DNA from: Salinicola halophilus
GTDB lineage: Bacteria > Pseudomonadota > Gammaproteobacteria > Pseudomonadales > Halomonadaceae
Direction of reading: 5' to 3'
Assembly: GCF_003206155.1 (NCBI RefSeq)
Contig: NZ_PZJV01000003.1
Span: forward strand, 136,652 to 200,651
DNA: 64,000 bases
Shown one piece after another: positions 45,858-54,773 of this stretch. The stretch's first letter is position 1. The number at the start of each line of letters is the position of its first letter. A program made the position numbers and the translations under genes. The notes below the pieces were generated by a model. That model saw only the letters and a list, made by a program, of their open reading frames with translations. It ran no database searches and was not told the origin of the DNA.

Positions 45858-46082
45858 TGCTCGGCATGGCGCCGGGTATGGACTTTTTCCTACGACTCTC
45901 GAGGGGGTTGCATGAGAGTCCTAGTGCTCGGCAAACTCGGTTCTCCGCACACATCGCCCGTTACCTGCGGTGCGATGGCAAGTTGGCGACTCGGAGTGAG
46001 TCGATAAGCCAGTGAAAGGACTCAAGGCTTGGAGCGTTGCGGATTAGCCGCTGTTCAACGTGTCTAGTCTTCGAGGTGTGCA

Positions 46083-46196
46083 ATGAGTCTTCTCATCGGT
46101 TGTCTGGTTGCCGGGTTCGTGACGCTCGGTTTTCTCGTCGCTTTGGGAATCTGTCGTAGCGCGCGTTCGTCACCCGCCGGTGACGAAATCGCCTGA
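46083..46196 (+). CDS. candidate 37-residue single-span membrane peptide
   Basis: A short frame, MSLLIGCLVAGFVTLGFLV and onward, encodes one hydrophobic segment (about residues 3-24) followed by a basic then acidic tail ending DEIA. GAGG sits 6 nt before the ATG, and a good terminator begins 48 nt after the stop. The reading frame, ribosome site and terminator together support a small gene. No family is recognised. Confidence 0.45.
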   Translation: MSLLIGCLVAGFVTLGFLVALGICRSARSSPAGDEIA

Positions 46197-46243
46197 AATG
46201 CCGTTCTCGCTCGCCAAGCGACCGGCGAGTTCTGGGAACATCG

Positions 46244-46281
46244 AACGCATCGACCCGCCACTCGGCGGGTCGATGCGTTTT
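46244..46281 (+). terminator. intrinsic terminator after the small membrane peptide
   Basis: A 16-bp stem (46244-46259 with 46264-46279, loop ACTC) ends in TTTT. It lies between the small plus-strand frame and the convergent 114-residue gene and may serve both. Confidence 0.8.
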
Positions 46282-46315
46282 CAGTCCGGGGCGATCGCCG
46301 CTGTCGCGGACGTTT

Positions 46316-46660
46316 TCACTTACCGGCTGTCGTTGCACCGGCGAGCGACGGGTAGCGTGACCCCGGCGAAGGCACGCCGCGAACGTATGCCCCGGTCATC
46401 CAGGCAAGCGGCGCCAGCTCCGGGCCGAACGCATTGAAACAACCCCAGCGCATGGCAATGAACGGCCGCAATATCGCCGGCAGGCGTCGATGCGCCCGCA
46501 GTCCCATGACGCGCCTGGCACGAGCCACCAGTCGGTCGACCCGTCGCTGCTCCTGGCGTGACAGCGCCCGGTAGGTGCGGGTATCGGTGGCCGAGGGATA
46601 TTGTCGTTTGGCGGGATCGCAGCTCTCCAGCAGCTGGCGGGCGACGAGCTTGACGGGCAT
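46316..46660 (-). CDS. hypothetical basic protein, 114 residues
   Basis: Not recognised. The first 75 residues are rich in Arg and helical in appearance, with RTYRALSRQEQRRVDRLVAR and MGLRAHRRLPAILRPFIAMR; the remainder, GCFNAFGPELAPLAWMTGAY, is hydrophobic and could associate with the membrane. AAGGAGAG precedes the ATG at good spacing, which is the main support. It is convergent with the small peptide gene across a terminator. Confidence 0.55.
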   Translation of the reverse strand: MPVKLVARQLLESCDPAKRQYPSATDTRTYRALSRQEQRRVDRLVARARRVMGLRAHRRLPAILRPFIAMRWGCFNAFGPELAPLAWMTGAYVRGVPSPGSRYPSLAGATTAGK

Positions 46661-46826
46661 AACTGTCTCTCCTTCGCGCTCCGGGCGAATGGCATTGTCG
46701 TTGTCGTTGCAGTCATGATCGTGTTGTCGAGCGCTATCTGTGTAGCGTTCGTTTCATGCTGAAACGTCGCGAAACGCGATGCAACCGATGCGACACTCGA
46801 CGGCAAGATCGTTTCGATGAGCGCCG

Positions 46827-47240
46827 CTACCCAGGGTCGGTGGCGCTAGCGCCGGCCAGGGCCCAGTCGCGAAAGGCGCGCAGCGCGTGCGCCGGCGAGC
46901 GCCACGTCAGATCGAGATCGCGTTACCAGCGCTGCCAGGTGAGCCAGTCGTGATAGTGATCCTCCACCACCATCAGCGTGTGGCTCGTCAGCAGCGCCGC
47001 GGGGTCGGCCACTGCGCCGTGACGCTGAAAGTAGATCGGGCTGCAGACCACGCCGACCGTTTCGTGATCGAAGATGGCATCGGCGTGTAGGCCGGGCGGG
47101 TCGACCTCGTTGGGGAGGTGATAGTAGATCCCCAGATCGAATTCGCCGAGATCCAGGCGGTAAGGGTCCTGGACGGTGAGAATTCGAATCTCGATGTCGG
47201 GATGGGCGCGCTGAAAGTCGGGCAGCTGGCGCTCGCCGCC
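46827..47240 (-). pseudogene. LysR-family regulator remnant (effector domain, two deletions)
   Basis: The frame reads LPDFQRAHPDIEIRILTVQD, FDLGIYYHLPNEVDPPG, VGVVCSPIYFQ and WLTWQRW, a clear LysR substrate-binding domain, then hits TAA at 46923-46925. Past the stop the same frame continues RDLDLTWRSPAHALRAFRDW and ends at a TAG at 46827-46829, resembling the C-terminal end of LysR proteins. About 60-70 residues between the two parts and the entire DNA-binding domain are missing. The upstream edge runs straight into the BCCT remnant. It is a multiply deleted pseudogene with no expected function. Confidence 0.8.
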
Positions 47241-47850
47241 GCGACGACGCCATCCCCGCGACCAGCGCATAGAGCGAGACCGCGTCGATCAGCCCGGCGA
47301 AGCGCTTTACGCGCGGCCCGAAGATCGGCTCGAGCATGCTCGAGATCGAGAAGCGCAGGCGCAGGTTGTAGAAGGCGAGCGCAAAGATCAGCGCCGGTAC
47401 GGCGTAGATGGCGTAGGGCGTGAAGGTCCAGTGGAGGAACATCGTCGACATGGCGAACAGCGCGGCCTCGCCGGAGCCCGGCTCCAGGTCCAGCGACGCC
47501 GGCGGCGACATCAGGTGATAGAGCGGCTCGGCGGTGGTCCAGAACAGGACCCCCACGGCGAGAGTGGTGCAGAGCGTGATCGAGAACCAGCGCAGCTTGG
47601 AGAGCAGCGGCGTCGCCTCGGCGCCGCCAATGCGAATCCGCCCGAGCGGCGAGACATAGACCACCACCGCCATGATCAGTAGATAGAGACTGCCGAGGCT
47701 GAAAAGCCAGGAGAAATTGTCCAGAATCGCGCCGTTGAGGGCGGAGGCGACGGCGAGAAAGCCATCGAGGTCGACATAGCTCGCCACCACGGCGGCCAGA
47801 AGGATCAGAAAGGTCGGCCAGAACACGAGTGGCCTCAGTGACGTCCGCAT
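47241..47850 (-). pseudogene. BCCT-family transporter, 5' fragment
   Basis: The first about 203 residues of a betaine/choline/carnitine transporter: start MRTSLRPLVFWPTFLILLAA with GGGAG 7 nt upstream, hydrophobic helices, FSWLFSLGSLYLLIMAVVVY, LFWTTAEPLYHLMSPP and FGPRVKRFAGLIDAVSLYAL. Homology ends abruptly at VAGMASS, where the family normally continues through several more helices (about 300 residues). From there the frame runs Arg/Ala-rich and is out of register with the LysR remnant. A deletion joined the two genes near 47225-47245. The fragment keeps a good start and ribosome site and may still be translated, but it cannot be a complete transporter. Confidence 0.85.
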
Positions 47851-48027
47851 ACCCATCTCCCGTTATCGTTGTTCGCCGGTGCGATGCACCGTCTTCATGG
47901 CGTTATACCCTAACGGTAGAGCGGGGCAGGGTGGCAAACGCCTTGCGAGCATGGACCCATGCGTCCCGCGCATGGGCCGACGAACGATGCGCACCGCCTT
48001 CGGCGGGGCGCTCTGACGAGAGAGACG

Positions 48028-48252
48028 ATGGAACCCGAGGATCTCGAGAAACTGGTGACGCGGCGCATGCCGTTCGGTAAGTACGAGGGTTGGCTGATCG
48101 CCGATCTACCGGGGAACTATCTCAATTGGTTCGCCCGCGAGGGCTTTCCCCACGGCGAGATCGGCAGGCTCCTGGCACTGATGCAGGAGATCGACCACAA
48201 CGGGCTGGCGGGCCTGCTGGAACCGCTACGCGGGCACCAGCGCTTGTCGTGA
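48028..48252 (+). CDS. DUF3820 family protein
   Basis: A 74-residue cytoplasmic protein of the DUF3820 family, whose members are sometimes labelled quorum-sensing-regulated virulence factors on slim evidence. The hallmark is RRMPFGKYEGWLIADLPGNY followed by LNWFAREGFPHGEIGRLLAL. The start at 48028 has AGAGAGA upstream; the longer frame adds 23 unlikely residues. It stands alone between the BCCT scar and a convergent sulfite-oxidase-like gene. Confidence 0.85.
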   Translation: MEPEDLEKLVTRRMPFGKYEGWLIADLPGNYLNWFAREGFPHGEIGRLLALMQEIDHNGLAGLLEPLRGHQRLS

Positions 48253-48310
48253 GATCGTCGCCTGGCGGGCTGGGTCGAGCGGAGCGCGCCGCGGCGAGCG
48301 CGACGCCGGG

Positions 48311-49378
48311 TCAGATCACGTCGATCGCGCAGCGGGTCACGGCGTTGTAGAGACAGCCGTGGTCGTTCCAGACGACCTGGTCCGGCTGCTCGGCGCCGGT
48401 CGCATCGACGGCGCGGACGTGGATCACGTGTTCGCCGGGTGCAAGGTCGAGCGCGATCGACCAGAGCGCCCAGGCGCCTTCGACGCCGGGGTCCTCCAGT
48501 GCCGCCGGTTGCCAGGGGCCGTCGTCGAGCCGACACGCCACCGCCGTGATCGGCCCTTCGCCGGAGAAGGCGCGACCGAAGAGTCGCCGCCGGCCTGCGT
48601 CGAACGTCGCGTTCTCCTCGCACTCGATCAGGCTCATCACCGGCATCGTGGTGATGGGAATGCCGTCGGCGTCGCCCACCGCGGGGTAGTCCGGCCCGGC
48701 GAGGGTATAGTCGCGAGTGTTCCAGTAGGTGTCGAGCCGGCCACGGGAGACCGTGATATGCCCCAGCCACTTGACGCTTGCCGCGCCCAGCCAGCCCGGC
48801 ACCACCAGCCGGGCGGGAAAACCGTGATCGACGGGCAGCGGTTCCCCGTTCATGGCAAGCGCGATGATCGTATCCCCGGTCAGCGCCTTGTCGATGGGCA
48901 ACGGGCGGGCGAACCGGCCCCCGTCGAGTCCTTCCGGCAGCACCCACGCCGCCTCGGCAGCGATACCCGCCAGCTCGAGCACATCGCGCAGGCGTACGCC
49001 GGTCCACTCCGCCACGCCGATGGCGCCGGTGTGCCACTGCGCGCCCTCCGCGGCGCGACCGAAGTCCCGCGCAAAGCCGGCCCGGGCGTTGCCCGCACAC
49101 TCGATGGCGCGAACGACGCTGACCCGGGGTAGCTGTGTCAGCGCCGCGAGATCGAGTTCGAGCGAGCGCACGAGGGCGTCACCCTCAAGGGTCAGCCGCC
49201 AGGTGTCGGTGTCGAGCTCGGGAACGTCGAAGTGGCTGCGCACGTAGAATCGATCGATGGGCGTAAGAAACCCCGTCAGACCGGTGGGGCGCATCTCCAC
49301 ATTGGTGGCGCCGCCCTCGGCGGGATAGACGAAGCGCTCGCCCGGCGTCGGTTTGCAAAGTCGGGGGTGATGAGTCAC
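48311..49378 (-). CDS. sulfite oxidase family molybdopterin enzyme
   Basis: A 355-residue protein with the sulfite oxidase fold. The molybdenum-ligand Cys lies in RAIECAGNARAGF (about residues 90-102). Other family parts: PIDRFYVRSHFDVP near the N-terminus, GVAEWTGVRLRDVL, GFPARLVVPGWLGAASVKWL, and a C-terminal dimerisation domain with WSIALDLAPGEHVIHVRAVD. No Sec or Tat leader is visible, so the protein may be cytoplasmic or its true substrate may not be periplasmic sulfite. No cytochrome partner is adjacent. Function beyond the fold is uncertain. Confidence 0.85.
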   Translation of the reverse strand: MTHHPRLCKPTPGERFVYPAEGGATNVEMRPTGLTGFLTPIDRFYVRSHFDVPELDTDTWRLTLEGDALVRSLELDLAALTQLPRVSVVRAIECAGNARAGFARDFGRAAEGAQWHTGAIGVAEWTGVRLRDVLELAGIAAEAAWVLPEGLDGGRFARPLPIDKALTGDTIIALAMNGEPLPVDHGFPARLVVPGWLGAASVKWLGHITVSRGRLDTYWNTRDYTLAGPDYPAVGDADGIPITTMPVMSLIECEENATFDAGRRRLFGRAFSGEGPITAVACRLDDGPWQPAALEDPGVEGAWALWSIALDLAPGEHVIHVRAVDATGAEQPDQVVWNDHGCLYNAVTRCAIDVI

Positions 49379-49490
49379 GAAGGCCTCGCCGCGCGCAGTG
49401 AAAGTGTCTAGAGCGTAGTTCAGCGCGAAGTGGGCGAGAAGGCGAGCGTTGGTGCCGAGCGTTAGGTGTCAGTGGTAGATGTCGGACGAT

Positions 49491-49524
49491 GAAGGCAAGA
49501 CCCCGGTCGCAGGCGCGACCGGGG
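49491..49524 (-). terminator. terminator behind the PfpI/DJ-1 gene
   Basis: A perfect 10-bp stem (49501-49510 with 49515-49524, loop of 4) lies 8 nt after the stop codon of the amidotransferase-like gene. Read on the minus strand it is followed by TCTTGCCTTC, a modest U-rich tail. Confidence 0.75.
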
Positions 49525-49532
49525 CATGGGCC

Positions 49533-50213
49533 CTAGCGCAGGCGAGCGACGAGGGCGCTTGCCGTCACTTCGCTCGACGCCGGATTCTGGCCGGTGATCA
49601 GCAGGCCGTCCTCGACGTGGAACGGAGCGAAATCTTCGTCGGTGCGGCGGTAGTTCGCGCCGAGCCGCTTCAGCTCGCTCTCCAGCAGGTGCGGAACCAC
49701 CTCGGTCAGACCCACCGCTTCCTCTTCACTGTTGGTGAAGCCGGTCACCGTGCGCCCGGCGACCAACGGATCACCGCCAGCGGACTTGACCTGAAGCAGT
49801 ACGGTGGGCGCGTGGCAGACCGATGCTACCGGTTTGTCGGCGGCGAGGAACGCCTCGATCAGCCGGATCGAATCGGCATTGCCGGTGAGATCCCATAGCG
49901 GGCCGTGGCCGCCCGGATAGAAGACGGCATCGAAGTCGTCCGCGGAGACATCCGCCAGCCTACGGGTCTCGGCGAGCTGCGCCTGAGCGTCGCTGTCCGC
50001 GTCGAAGCGGTGCGTCGCCTCGGTCTGCGCATCGGGCTGGGTGGAGTTGGGATCCACTGGCGGCTGACCACCCGCGGGTGAGGCCAGCGTGATCTCGGCC
50101 CCGGCGTCCTTGAAGACGTAGTAGGGGCTGGCGAACTCTTCGAGCCAGAAACCGGTCTGGTGGCCGGTATCGCCCATGGCGGCGTGCGAGGTCAGTACCA
50201 TCAAGACTTTCAT
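49533..50213 (-). CDS. PfpI/DJ-1 family protein (type 1 glutamine amidotransferase-like)
   Basis: A 226-residue DJ-1/PfpI superfamily protein. The likely catalytic residues are E25 (GFWLEEFASPY), C133 in VASVCHAPTVLL on the nucleophile elbow, and H134. FYPGGHGPLWDL is also typical. The layout is close to the Hsp31-like/YajL group that handles glycated or methylglyoxal-modified substrates. The start at 50213 follows GGGAGAG. It is a single-gene unit with its own terminator. The reaction cannot be fixed from sequence. Confidence 0.88.
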   Translation of the reverse strand: MKVLMVLTSHAAMGDTGHQTGFWLEEFASPYYVFKDAGAEITLASPAGGQPPVDPNSTQPDAQTEATHRFDADSDAQAQLAETRRLADVSADDFDAVFYPGGHGPLWDLTGNADSIRLIEAFLAADKPVASVCHAPTVLLQVKSAGGDPLVAGRTVTGFTNSEEEAVGLTEVVPHLLESELKRLGANYRRTDEDFAPFHVEDGLLITGQNPASSEVTASALVARLR

Positions 50214-50405
50214 GACATCTCTCCCTGGGTCGGTTCGCGCGTCGGCAGCGGGCGTGAGCCCCGCTGGCGCTCGGCACGTCTCTCGCGCCAAGCCGTTGCC
50301 GCGTCAGTGGCAAGAAGATGCGGGCAGCCCGGCGCGACTTCAAGCCGGCTTCGCGCCATCGCTAGCGGTCGTCATACCGAGTCGGGGGCAAGCTCGTCTT
50401 AAACG

Positions 50406-52781
50406 TTAGAGCGGTCGGGTCTCGCCCGGCGCCGTGCGCTCGCCGTTGACGTAGAGCGGCCGAGCGTCACCGCTGGGCAGCTCGACGCGAAAGCCAGAGT
50501 AAGCCGGGCGGTAACGCCCTTCGTGACGCCAGTCGAGACGGATCGAATCAGCGTCGCAGGTCAGGGTTACATGGGTCACGAGCGTTCCCGCGCCTTCGCC
50601 CAGCACGCTCTCGCCGTCGTCGTCGAAGAGCGTGACGGTGCGACTCCCCTGCTCGACGAACGGATAGACTCTCAGCGCACGGGCATCGTCACGGGTCGAG
50701 TCGACGTAAGCGAGGCGATCGGCGGTGGCGACGATGCCCCCGGCGCGCACGAACAGCGGCAGATGTGAGAGCGGCGCGTCGACGACGATTTCTCGGCCGC
50801 CTTCCCGGCAGGCGCCGCCTTCAAAGGCGTACCAGCCACAGCCGTTGTCCGGCAGGTGCAGGCGTCGCTCGCGTGCACCCGGTTCCATCACCGTAGCCAC
50901 GAGGAGCTCTTCGCCGAGCAGGAACTCGTCGTTCTCGGCGAAGGTAGCCGAGTCGTGCTCGTGATCGAGGAAAGTGGGGCGAATCATCGGCTCGAGCTCG
51001 ACGTGGGCACGCCAGGCCAGCGTGTAGAGATAGGGCAGCAGCCGATAGCGCAGACGGATCGCCTCGCGAATGCCGTCGAGCACCTCCAGGTGCATCCAGG
51101 GTTCGTTGACGGTGCCGTCGTCGTTCCAGGAGTGGATGGTGAAGCGCGGATGCATCACGCCGTTCTGCACCCAGCGCAGGAAGAGCTCGGGATCGGGGCG
51201 CGGGCCGGAGAAGCCGCCGACGTCATGACCAACGTTGGAAATGCCGCTCAGCGCGAGTCCCAGTCCCATGCGCTGGTTGTAGCGAAGCGTGGGCCACTCG
51301 GTGCGATTGTCGCCTGACCAGGTCTGAGCGTAGCGCTGCAGCCCCGGGCCGCCGGAGCGGGTGATCAGGAACGGGCGACGTTCGGGCGCATGGGCAAGCT
51401 GAGCCTCCTGGGAGGCGCGTACCATCAACAGTGAGAGCACGGGCTTGGCCACCGACGCGGTGAGCGGCTCGCCGAAGCCATCGAGCCGCGCCTCGCGATC
51501 AACGATTTCGAACTCGTTGTTGTCATTCCAGGTGCTCTCGATCCCCAGTGACAGCAGCTTGTCGTCGACGTTGTGCTTCCACCAGTCGACCGTCTCCCTG
51601 CGCGTGAAGTCCAGGTGCGAGCCGGCGGCGTCCCAGAACGGGGAGACCTCGGCCTCGCCGGTGTCGGAGTCGGTGACGAAGAGACGATTCTTCGCCGCCT
51701 CGGCGTAGGCCGGGTGGTCGGTCAACAGGCAGGGTTTGATGTTGGCGATCAGGCGCATGCCCGCTTCGCGAAACGTGTTCACCATCGCCGCCGGATCCGG
51801 CACCTTGTCGCGGTTCCAGGTGAAGACGTAACGCTTGTCACCGATCGAGGAGTAGCCCGAGGAGAGCTGGAAGGAGTCGCAGGGGATGTCGTGCTCGCGG
51901 CAGAGCGTGACGAACTTGCCGAGCTGCTCTTGAGCGTCGGGGGCGTCGGTGTAGTGCATCGTCGAGCCGGAGTAGCCGAACGACCACTTGGGTCCGAAGG
52001 CGACGCCGCCGGTGAGGCGGGTGAACGACTTGACCACGTCGAGCACCCGTTCGCCGAGCAGAAACCAGAGATCGAGATCGCCATCCTCGGCACGAAACGC
52101 CCGGTAGGGGACGTGGTAGTTGTCGAGCTCGTTGCCGAGATCGACCCGCGAGGTGGCGAGATTGTCGTAGAAGAGACCGTAGGCGAAGCCGTCATCGCGC
52201 CGGGTAATCGTGAACGGCACGTGTTTGTAGAGTGGGTCGGTCGAGTCGGCGCGATAGCCCATGGCGTCGAGCGTGCGCATCTCGTAGCGCTTGCCCGAGC
52301 GTTCCAGGTCGCCGCTCTTCTCGCCGAGACCGTAGTAGCGCTCGCCATCGAAGCGCCGTAGATAGTGCTCCACGCCCTGGCCGCGCCGCGCGACGGCCAC
52401 TCCGCCGGTGGGGCGATCCTCGGCGAGAGACGTCCACTCGTCGCTTTCGTCGGCACGCGCGTGCCAGGTCAGCTTGAAGGGATGGCCGATATGCAGCTTG
52501 AGGCGTGCGGTTTCTACGCTGACGCCGTCGTCGTGCTCGATGAACGTCCAGGTCGGTGGCGTGAAACCTTCACCGGACAGCCGATCGCGCCCCTCCCACG
52601 GCAGCGAGCCGTCGGGGTCGATCGACCAGGTGCGCGAGGGGCGGGCTCCCTGTTCACGGTGCACGAAAACGCGAAAGAGCGATTCGCCGAACACGAAGAC
52701 GACGACCTGGCGGTCGCCCGCGTCGAGCACGATGCGATCGGAATCGACCGCATTCAGCGACCAGTCGGTGAGAAAACGCAT
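50406..52781 (-). CDS. GH31 alpha-glucosidase family protein
   Basis: A 791-residue GH31 glycosidase. An N-terminal beta-sandwich precedes the barrel, which starts about residue 262 (FGPKWSFGYSGSTMHYTD). The nucleophile is D420 in STWNDNNEFE, matching the family WxDMNE pattern with Asn for Met; the acid/base is D491 in WSGDNRTEW. C-terminal domains follow. No signal peptide, so it acts in the cytoplasm. It lies 23 nt behind dctM and probably belongs to the same operon as the TRAP permeases, implying that the imported ligand is an alpha-glycoside or that the enzyme works beside it. GH31 specificities vary (glucosides, xylosides, sulfoquinovosides), so substrate is open. Confidence 0.9.
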   Translation of the reverse strand: MRFLTDWSLNAVDSDRIVLDAGDRQVVVFVFGESLFRVFVHREQGARPSRTWSIDPDGSLPWEGRDRLSGEGFTPPTWTFIEHDDGVSVETARLKLHIGHPFKLTWHARADESDEWTSLAEDRPTGGVAVARRGQGVEHYLRRFDGERYYGLGEKSGDLERSGKRYEMRTLDAMGYRADSTDPLYKHVPFTITRRDDGFAYGLFYDNLATSRVDLGNELDNYHVPYRAFRAEDGDLDLWFLLGERVLDVVKSFTRLTGGVAFGPKWSFGYSGSTMHYTDAPDAQEQLGKFVTLCREHDIPCDSFQLSSGYSSIGDKRYVFTWNRDKVPDPAAMVNTFREAGMRLIANIKPCLLTDHPAYAEAAKNRLFVTDSDTGEAEVSPFWDAAGSHLDFTRRETVDWWKHNVDDKLLSLGIESTWNDNNEFEIVDREARLDGFGEPLTASVAKPVLSLLMVRASQEAQLAHAPERRPFLITRSGGPGLQRYAQTWSGDNRTEWPTLRYNQRMGLGLALSGISNVGHDVGGFSGPRPDPELFLRWVQNGVMHPRFTIHSWNDDGTVNEPWMHLEVLDGIREAIRLRYRLLPYLYTLAWRAHVELEPMIRPTFLDHEHDSATFAENDEFLLGEELLVATVMEPGARERRLHLPDNGCGWYAFEGGACREGGREIVVDAPLSHLPLFVRAGGIVATADRLAYVDSTRDDARALRVYPFVEQGSRTVTLFDDDGESVLGEGAGTLVTHVTLTCDADSIRLDWRHEGRYRPAYSGFRVELPSGDARPLYVNGERTAPGETRPL

Positions 52782-52804
52782 TGGGACCTCGGTTATTGGG
52801 TGAC

Positions 52805-54103
52805 TTAGCCGCCCAGCAGCAGGTTGGGAAGGAAGAGACTGATCTGGGGCAGGTAGGTGATGGCCATCAGCATCGCCAGGAGGGCGACGAACATCGGTAT
52901 CAGCGGCACCACGACTCGGCCGATGGAGACGTTGGCAACGGAGCTACCCACGAAGAGAGCGCTTCCCACCGGCGGCGTACAGATGCCGATACAGAGATTG
53001 AACGCCATCAGCACCCCGAAGTGAACCGGGTCCATGCCGAACTTCGAAACGATGGGAAGAAAGATCGGCGTGAAGATCAGCAGCGCCGGTGTGATGTCCA
53101 TGAACATGCCGATGGCGAGCAGAATCAGATTGATCAGCAGCAGGATGACCAGCGGGTTGTCGGAGAGTGAGAGCAGCGCATCCGAGATCTGCTGTGGAAT
53201 GCTCTCCAGGGACATCGCCCATGACATCGCGCCGGAAACGGAGATCAGCGGCAGCACGATGGCAGTGGTCATCGCTGCCTCCAGCACGATTGCCGGTAGC
53301 GTCCTGAAGGTGATGGTGCGGTAGATCGCCATGGTCAGAATCAGGGTGTAGATCACCGCGATCGCCGAGGCCTCGGTGGCGGTGAAGATACCAGCGACGA
53401 TGCCGCCGATGACGATCACCATCAGCAAGACCGAGGGCAGGGCGTGGAGCAGGGTGGGCAGAACTGGCGCCCGTTCGGTGGTGTCCGCCCGATAGCCCCG
53501 GCGTTTGGCGATCACCCCGGCCACCAGCATCAGACCTAGGCCCATCAGCAGCCCTGGCAGGTAGCCCGCCAGAAACAGCGCGGCGATCGAGGTGCCGCCG
53601 GAAACCAGCGAATAGACGATGAAGGTCGAGCTCGGCGGAATCAAAAGCCCCACCGGGCTCGAAGCGATGTTGACCGCGGCGGCGTAACCGGGGTCGTAGC
53701 CTTCGCGCTTCTGCAGCGGATTCATCACACTGCCCACTGCGGCGCACGAGGCAACGGCGGAGCCGGAGATCGCCCCGAACATCATGTTCGCTACCACGTT
53801 GCAGTGGGCGAGGCTGCCCGGTAGCCGCCCGACGATCAGCCGCGCCAGATCGATCAGCCGGATGGCAACACCGCCGCGGTTCATCAGAGCGCCGGCGAGA
53901 ATGAAAAAGGCGATCGCCAGCAGGGTGAAGCTGTCGAGCCCGCTCAGCATCCGTTGAGAGACGATCAGCGCGGCGTCGTGGAGGGCGAAGCTGGTGGCGA
54001 TCGACACCAGCGAGGCGATGCCGATGGCGAAGATGATCGGTAGGCCAAGGGCGAGTAGCAGGAAGAAGGTGCCGAACAGGATAGCGCTGTCGATCAGTGT
54101 CAT
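52805..54103 (-). CDS. dctM: TRAP transporter large permease
   Basis: DctM-type integral membrane protein, 432 residues, with about 12 hydrophobic helices. N-terminus SAILFGTFFLLLALGLPIIF; family blocks MLSGLDSFTLLAIAFFILAG, ISGSAVASCAAVGSVM, SSPVGLLIPPSSTFIVYS and GICTPPVGSALFVGS. It couples sodium (or proton) entry to solute import with DctQ and DctP. The start at 54103 overlaps the dctQ stop (ATGA); a longer frame extends into dctQ and is out of family register. Confidence 0.94.
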   Translation of the reverse strand: MTLIDSAILFGTFFLLLALGLPIIFAIGIASLVSIATSFALHDAALIVSQRMLSGLDSFTLLAIAFFILAGALMNRGGVAIRLIDLARLIVGRLPGSLAHCNVVANMMFGAISGSAVASCAAVGSVMNPLQKREGYDPGYAAAVNIASSPVGLLIPPSSTFIVYSLVSGGTSIAALFLAGYLPGLLMGLGLMLVAGVIAKRRGYRADTTERAPVLPTLLHALPSVLLMVIVIGGIVAGIFTATEASAIAVIYTLILTMAIYRTITFRTLPAIVLEAAMTTAIVLPLISVSGAMSWAMSLESIPQQISDALLSLSDNPLVILLLINLILLAIGMFMDITPALLIFTPIFLPIVSKFGMDPVHFGVLMAFNLCIGICTPPVGSALFVGSSVANVSIGRVVVPLIPMFVALLAMLMAITYLPQISLFLPNLLLGG

Positions 54104-54624
54104 GCGTCGTCTCCCGTCGGTTGCGAATCGCATGCGAGCGTGGCGATGTCGAGCAGGGCGAAGAAAGCGATGAACGCCCCGGCCAGCGGTAGCGCCAGAT
54201 AGATCCAACCCATGCTGATCCCGAGCATCGGCGTCGTCTGACCGTTGGCGAAGGTCTGGCCGACCAGCTCGGCGCCGCCATAGAGCATGACGTGGCCGGC
54301 GAAGAGCAGGACGACCAGCTGCAGAACGACCTTGAGCCAGCGACGCGCCTCGCGCGGCAGATGTTCGGGGAGGAAGTCGATCGCCAGATGTCGGGACGCG
54401 CCCGAGGCATAGGCCGCGCCCAGCAGCCCGAGCCAGATCAGCAGAAAACGCGCCATCTCGTCGGTGACGATCGTTGGCGAATCGGTGAAGTAGCGGCTCG
54501 CGACCTGCAGGGTAACGACCGCGACGAGCAGGGCGAAGATCGTCAGAAGAAGCACCGCCAGCGTCCGGTTGGCAGTGTCCCGCGATCGTTCGATTAGGCT
54601 GCGGCTGTGCTCGTGCCCGGCCAT
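54100..54624 (-). CDS. dctQ: TRAP transporter small permease
   Basis: DctQ-type protein of 174 residues with four membrane segments. The family block is VASRYFTDSPTIVTDEMARF followed by LLIWLGLLGAAYASG. The start at 54624 has GTGAGG upstream; a longer frame adds 41 residues with no ribosome site. Overlaps dctM by 4 nt and is divergent from dctP, with about 150 nt between them for shared control. Confidence 0.9.
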   Translation of the reverse strand: MAGHEHSRSLIERSRDTANRTLAVLLLTIFALLVAVVTLQVASRYFTDSPTIVTDEMARFLLIWLGLLGAAYASGASRHLAIDFLPEHLPREARRWLKVVLQLVVLLFAGHVMLYGGAELVGQTFANGQTTPMLGISMGWIYLALPLAGAFIAFFALLDIATLACDSQPTGDDA

Positions 54625-54773
54625 CGCTACCTCACGTTGTCTGACATATGATCTTCGATTCGAAACCCAGATTCGCAGCCTAACCATCGGCTGGCAATAT
54701 CGACCAAAGTCGGTTTGACGCCGTTTCGAGGAGCTGTTGATCTGCACCGTTTTCCGGACACGAGGGATGGGCT

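Noticed and set aside
46756-46953. 65-residue plus-strand frame near the LysR remnant
   Set aside because: It overlaps the C-terminal LysR remnant on the other strand, is Arg/Ser-rich and has no ribosome site.
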